From: Stenopsyche tienmushanensis
Taxonomy: Eukaryota; Arthropoda; Insecta; Trichoptera; Stenopsychidae
Assembly: GCA_008973525.1 (NCBI GenBank)
Contig: WACJ01000040.1
Coordinates: 124,001 to 188,000 of the forward strand
Length of the DNA: 64,000 bases
Direction of reading: 5' to 3'
Shown piece after piece: positions 60,336 through 64,000 of the stretch (the stretch's first letter is position 1; each line of letters starts with the position of its first letter). The position numbers and the translations under genes are program-made. The notes under the pieces were generated by a model. That model did no database searches. It worked only from the letters and a program-made list of their open reading frames with translations, and was not told where the DNA came from.

Positions 60336-60802
60336 AAGTTCATTCATCATCTTTTAAGCATGTATTAAACAAAAATGTAATCTGCCAGAAATAGCTGCTG
60401 GATCCAGTACTATCTAATTGACAATGTTATAAAATGTAATGATTTTTTACATGGGTGTCGGATAAATTCTGTCCCATCTCAATGAAATGCATTAATTATA
60501 TTTACAAATAGTTTGCTTCTTATCAGCAAAAGTTATTATTGGAGGCAAAAATTGAGACAAATGGACGATGAAATAGAAGATACCATAATGTTGCGGATGG
60601 TTGGAAATGAGTTTCTTAAGAACCCTTATAGGATAACATGGACCTTGATTGCAGCGTGATAAGATCAGAAATAGAAATATAACAAAATCCGTGGAAAAAT
60701 ATCTGATAAGGAGAGCTCAGATCCTATTTCAACAAAGGAAAATGGCGTAAAATGCATTTTTTTTTATAGAAAGCCTAATTATGTATATATTTTATTCAAA
60801 AT

Positions 60803-60959
60803 TTAATTACATTCTTTTCTCTCGTTCGCAAAGAACTCCGTATCCATAGGCTTGTAGTGAGTGGCCACTTTAACGTCCTCTTTATTTGGCTTTAATATGT
60901 CTTCAAGGGTGCATGGACCTGGAGTCATGACGCAAGTCTTTTGAACACAAAGCTCGTTT
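60803..60959 (-). CDS. Unassigned terminal-exon-like segment, cysteine-containing
   Basis: On the minus strand a frame reads NELCVQKTCVMTPGPC, then TLEDILKPNKEDVKVATHYK and ends ANERKECN before stop TAA (60803-60805). AATAAA follows 6 bases later (60796-60791). A possible acceptor (CAGTCTAG) lies just before 60959, but its pyrimidine tract is poor. The frame can also extend about 9 more codons upstream. The close Cys spacing suggests a small secreted or extracellular domain, but I do not recognise it. I see no upstream exon. It is either the last exon of a nested gene or an unusual chance frame. Confidence 0.35.
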
Positions 60960-61482
60960 CTAGACTGGAATTCAAAAGCTCATCTAAGCATTTGAGCTTT
61001 TGAAACGAGCTCTCGTTGTTGCCATTTGATATTTTTTACTTAATTATTTTGGTGTATATGATCATTCCTCTCAATAACATAATATGCAACTTCAAAGAGA
61101 ATACCATGAACTGGATAAATAATAAGGCAAAGATGTTTTTTAATTGAGAAGGATGCATTGGAAAAAAAGCCCTCAATTATCTTCCATGTAAATGTATAAG
61201 CTATTTTAGCTTAAGATGATTCCTAGGCTAAAATTGTCACGAGTCACGAGACTCAAATGATACTCAAAAGGTTTCGTAACAATAACAATATTATCTTTCA
61301 TTGTTTAAAATATGTTTTATTAAATTCCAAGCACTAACTATTACAATCCAGATGACAGTTAAAGTGTCTTTCGTTCACAAATTCCCTTTAATACTGAATA
61401 TACGATGATAGATACAGATATGACTGTGTTTGAACCATAAACTTAAACTATGGGCTTCTGCTTATATCTCAACCGTTTGATA

Positions 61483-61560
61483 CAGTCAACTCTTCTATAG
61501 CGTCGAGATAGGGACTGCGCTATACGCTAACAAAACGCTATAGAAATTTTGCGTTGTTGT
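61483..61560 (+). mobile_element. Partial Tigger-like MITE
   Basis: CAGTCAACTCTTCTATAGCG and the block after it match the left half of the MITE at 5929. The right end is missing. Confidence 0.55.
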
Positions 61561-62704
61561 GTTTTATTTGCATTTAAAAATCGAGCGTCCTTATTAAAAT
61601 ACCCTATACATATGTAAATTAAATAATAATCATATTAAAATTCGCTTGTGCTTATTAAATTTGGAGATCGCAGATGTAGATCGTACATCGTGAAAGTAAG
61701 ACGAACCCGCTTGCTTTAATTTCAGCGCGGATGCTTATCAAAAAAACGATATTTCATTGAGAGCGTTTTGTAATGCTGGAGGTTGTTAAACTTTGAGCCC
61801 GGCTTTACGATTTTTTAATTTTAAGGCCAATGTCGCCAAGTTCATATTTGGCTCCAACGGGAATGTGAACTCGTTTTCGGCTCCTGGCGTCGCTCCAGGA
61901 GGGAAAAAAATTATCGGATCTTTCACGTGTTACACAATATCAATAACGCGTTATATCGCGATATAAAGACACGTGGGTCGCTGTGTATATTTTGCGTTGT
62001 TTGTTCTTTATTCGAAGGTTTCAATTTCCCAATTTTATGACTTCAGTGAAACGAACGGGGAGCCCTTTTGCGGATATGTGAAATCCCTTTCTTGCGAAAA
62101 ACAATATCCTTTATTAGCTTTCGCCGATGCGAAAATTTATATTGCTTTTTCATTTTTATCAGCATATATACACGTATATATGGACGTGAACGTTTTCATT
62201 ATAATTCCAGATTTCCATCGCCCTGATCCACAATGGCTATCTTCCCGGTACACGAAGATGATATCATCCCGAAATCCGTCGATTATTACTTCCTTTTAAT
62301 GCGCCAACTATAACAAATTTATTATCTCCCCGCAAAGGAAAGCTTATTTCCGATTTGAATAGATCTTTTGTGGTGCTCAACTATGGCCAAGATTTTTTTA
62401 TATATTGGCGACAATAAGCTGTTCGCGAACCGTGAGTTTTGTACCACTGGAGCGAAGAAAGAAAATGAGCCCCCATCATCTTTGTGGGGAATCAGATAAC
62501 ACAAACTTCACCAAAAGCAATTATTTCGTCAAGTATTATACAAGAATGCCCCCAAATTGTATTAAAATTAAATCATACAATAATTATCCATTCATCATTT
62601 CAATCATGCCAACGTGAACATCAATCTGTTCCAAATTTAATTGCCATTTTTAATTTGGAATGAGTCCTGTTAAATTAAATTTAAAACGAAATGGGCAATA
62701 TTCA

Positions 62705-63425
62705 GCTTAACCCTTTGATTAGTGAGCTACAATTTGTAGCGCAACCATAATATAAATATTGGTAGTGCCAAAATTACATGCCGTTTAATAAATAATATAC
62801 TCTTCTTCTAAATCTATTACAATTTGCGATCTGGTTTACAGTTTTTTTTTTAATTCTTCTATTTTTCGGTTTGGAAGCAAAAAAAGAAGAAAGATAGTTT
62901 TTATATCTAGCAAATTCGTATTTTTGTATTCAAAATCTGCTCTTATATCGAGTTTCTTCTTTAATTTTTCTTAAAAACACACATTTTTCTTCCCTTTTCA
63001 TCAATTTTCTTGGATACAACCCACTTCGAACCTGACTTTGTGCTCGTTATCCTTTGTTCACCCATCGTCTTTGTGTTTATTGCTTGAAATATCTGGATTT
63101 GTCTCCGCCAAATCTCGTACCTCGTCATCCAGTGTGTTAAGCCTCCCATGAGCTGGTTCTTCCAGTAACGAAAAACTGCCCGATCAGAATCTGGTAAACC
63201 ACTCTCTGCACTTTTCTCCGAAATTTGTACACTTCCAGTTTGCAAAACTGATCGGAATAAACTGAACAATGACTGTTTTAAAGTATATAGCAAAAAACCA
63301 TTACAAAACATACGTCCCTTATTTTTTTAACATTTCTAAACCAAAATGTAAAAACGGAACGTATTTTTGGCACTATCGATATAAACGCAAATGTTTTAGA
63401 AAGAACAAAATACAGCTTTATTTGT
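62705..63425 (-). repeat. Longest copy of repeat family R
   Basis: The left end, TTAACCCTTTGATTAGTGAG at 62708 with GGTAGTGCCAAAATTACATG at 62760, mirrors the right block TAAAAACGGAACGTATTTTT at 63348 through the shared GGCACTA motif. The element is therefore probably about 700 bases with imperfect inverted ends, and TTAA plus CCC hints at a piggyBac-like origin. The minus strand keeps a broken frame (63311-62961) with GSVQISEKSAESGLPDSDRA and KWVVSKKIDEKGRK, which I do not recognise. Confidence 0.5.
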
Positions 63426-63659
63426 GTGAACCATGGAGTAATGATGTAGAGCAGAAGGCTCAAACACAATCCCGGGATAAATAAACGTAATCCCGAAAAA
63501 TTCGGGATTGGAATTTTTATCTAACAAAAATCGTACACTTCACTAGCACGATGAAGGCTACTAAATCGAGACATTCCCGCCTAAATCTGGACGCTTGGAA
63601 ACAGTGGCGTAACTATTAATTGGCGAACTTAGGCTACGCCTAGGGGCAGTAACTGTCTA

Positions 63660-64000
63660 ATCTATGTATACATATATACAGTACATGTTTGTTTTTCAAA
63701 TTGTCATATTAACCTTTCCCTACCGGTGATGTATTTACTACACATCGACTTTAAAAATGGGAATATCGATATGAAATATAATAGATACGGGATTCAAAAT
63801 TTTTGTATTCCTCCGTAATATAATTACGAATCACATCAAAGTATTATAGTATAAAAGTATTCATCTGCAGCGACGGAAATAAATATTTTGTCGGGAAATC
63901 GGGAATTTTGCGAGTTTTAGTCCGTGTCTCAGCAGAAAGGAATTTTATCAGTCTAATTGATGGTGTTTTAGCAAAAAGGGGGGGCTCACGCGGTCATAAA
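63660..64000 (+). mobile_element. hAT element copy running off the window
   Basis: It is the reverse-complement counterpart of 46390-46700. Shared blocks are CCCTACCGGTGATGTATTTA, GTATTCCTCCGTA, ATTTTGCGAGTTTTAGTCCG and, near the end, CACGCGGTCAT. The copy at 46 kb continues from there into the hAT dimerisation region, so that region should lie just beyond 64000. Confidence 0.6.

Larger units (their letters stand above)
37571..64000 (-). other. Probable long 5' intron of the kinase, repeat-filled
   Basis: The exon at 37497-37570 starts in phase 0 after a good acceptor. The part of the N-terminal domain that should precede it (about 60-100 residues in relatives) was not found anywhere to 64000 on the minus strand. 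I therefore infer an intron of more than 26 kb, although short exons are easy to miss by eye. Between the repeats listed separately, 45100-46190, 47000-49560, 51400-52600, 53060-54400, 55100-57280, 58150-59390 and 61560-62700 show no gene and no repeat that I can support, apart from (TA)n near 58556. Confidence 0.55.

Noticed and set aside
1..64000. CRISPR arrays, bacterial operons, rRNA
   Set aside because: No regularly spaced short direct repeats, no ribosome-binding-site-linked gene runs and no rRNA-like stretches. The gene structures are eukaryotic.

Overview
This is a window of an AT-rich insect nuclear genome. Three multi-exon animal genes can be rebuilt by hand. Their introns are mostly 50-90 bases with GT-AG ends. 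One gene is a seven-transmembrane odorant receptor of the insect type, and the remaining DNA is dominated by decayed insect-type transposons (mariner, a DDE family, Tigger/pogo, hAT, LTR elements and MITEs). I cannot name the insect order with confidence. Nothing bacterial, no rRNA or tRNA and no CRISPR array was seen.

Layout. At 246-506 (-) there is a single-exon gene for a small secreted peptide with a TATA box. 0.65-5.6 kb is transposon debris, including a 1.6 kb element with long inverted arms (3129-4760). At 5592-8151 (-) lies an odorant receptor in five exons, with a MITE and a mariner remnant inside its third intron. 8.2-13.5 kb is mobile-element sequence with two isolated TATA-type promoter-like sites. 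At 13.86-17.82 kb (+) lies a 19-exon gene for a WDSUB1-type protein (WD repeats, SAM, U-box), which encodes fourteen WD repeats, i.e. two seven-bladed propellers. Tail to tail with it, at 21.1-37.6 kb (-), lies a type I diacylglycerol kinase. Seventeen exons are visible, from the N-terminal recoverin-like region to the stop codon. Its first exons are not seen and probably lie beyond 64 kb, so 37.6-64 kb is best read as a very long 5' intron, unless unrelated genes sit there.

That long intronic region holds at least eight repeat families in many copies, a set of near-perfect short hairpins, and two exon-like open segments that I could not assign (28777-28926 + and 60803-60959 -). The receptor and the kinase each show one place where the frame works only after removing a single base. 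For the kinase (23326-23327) this is clear. For the receptor (7025-7030) an alternative splice donor also works. There is no operon-like cooperation between the genes. The kinase acts in lipid signalling, the WDSUB1-type protein is a probable E3 ubiquitin ligase, and the receptor is chemosensory.
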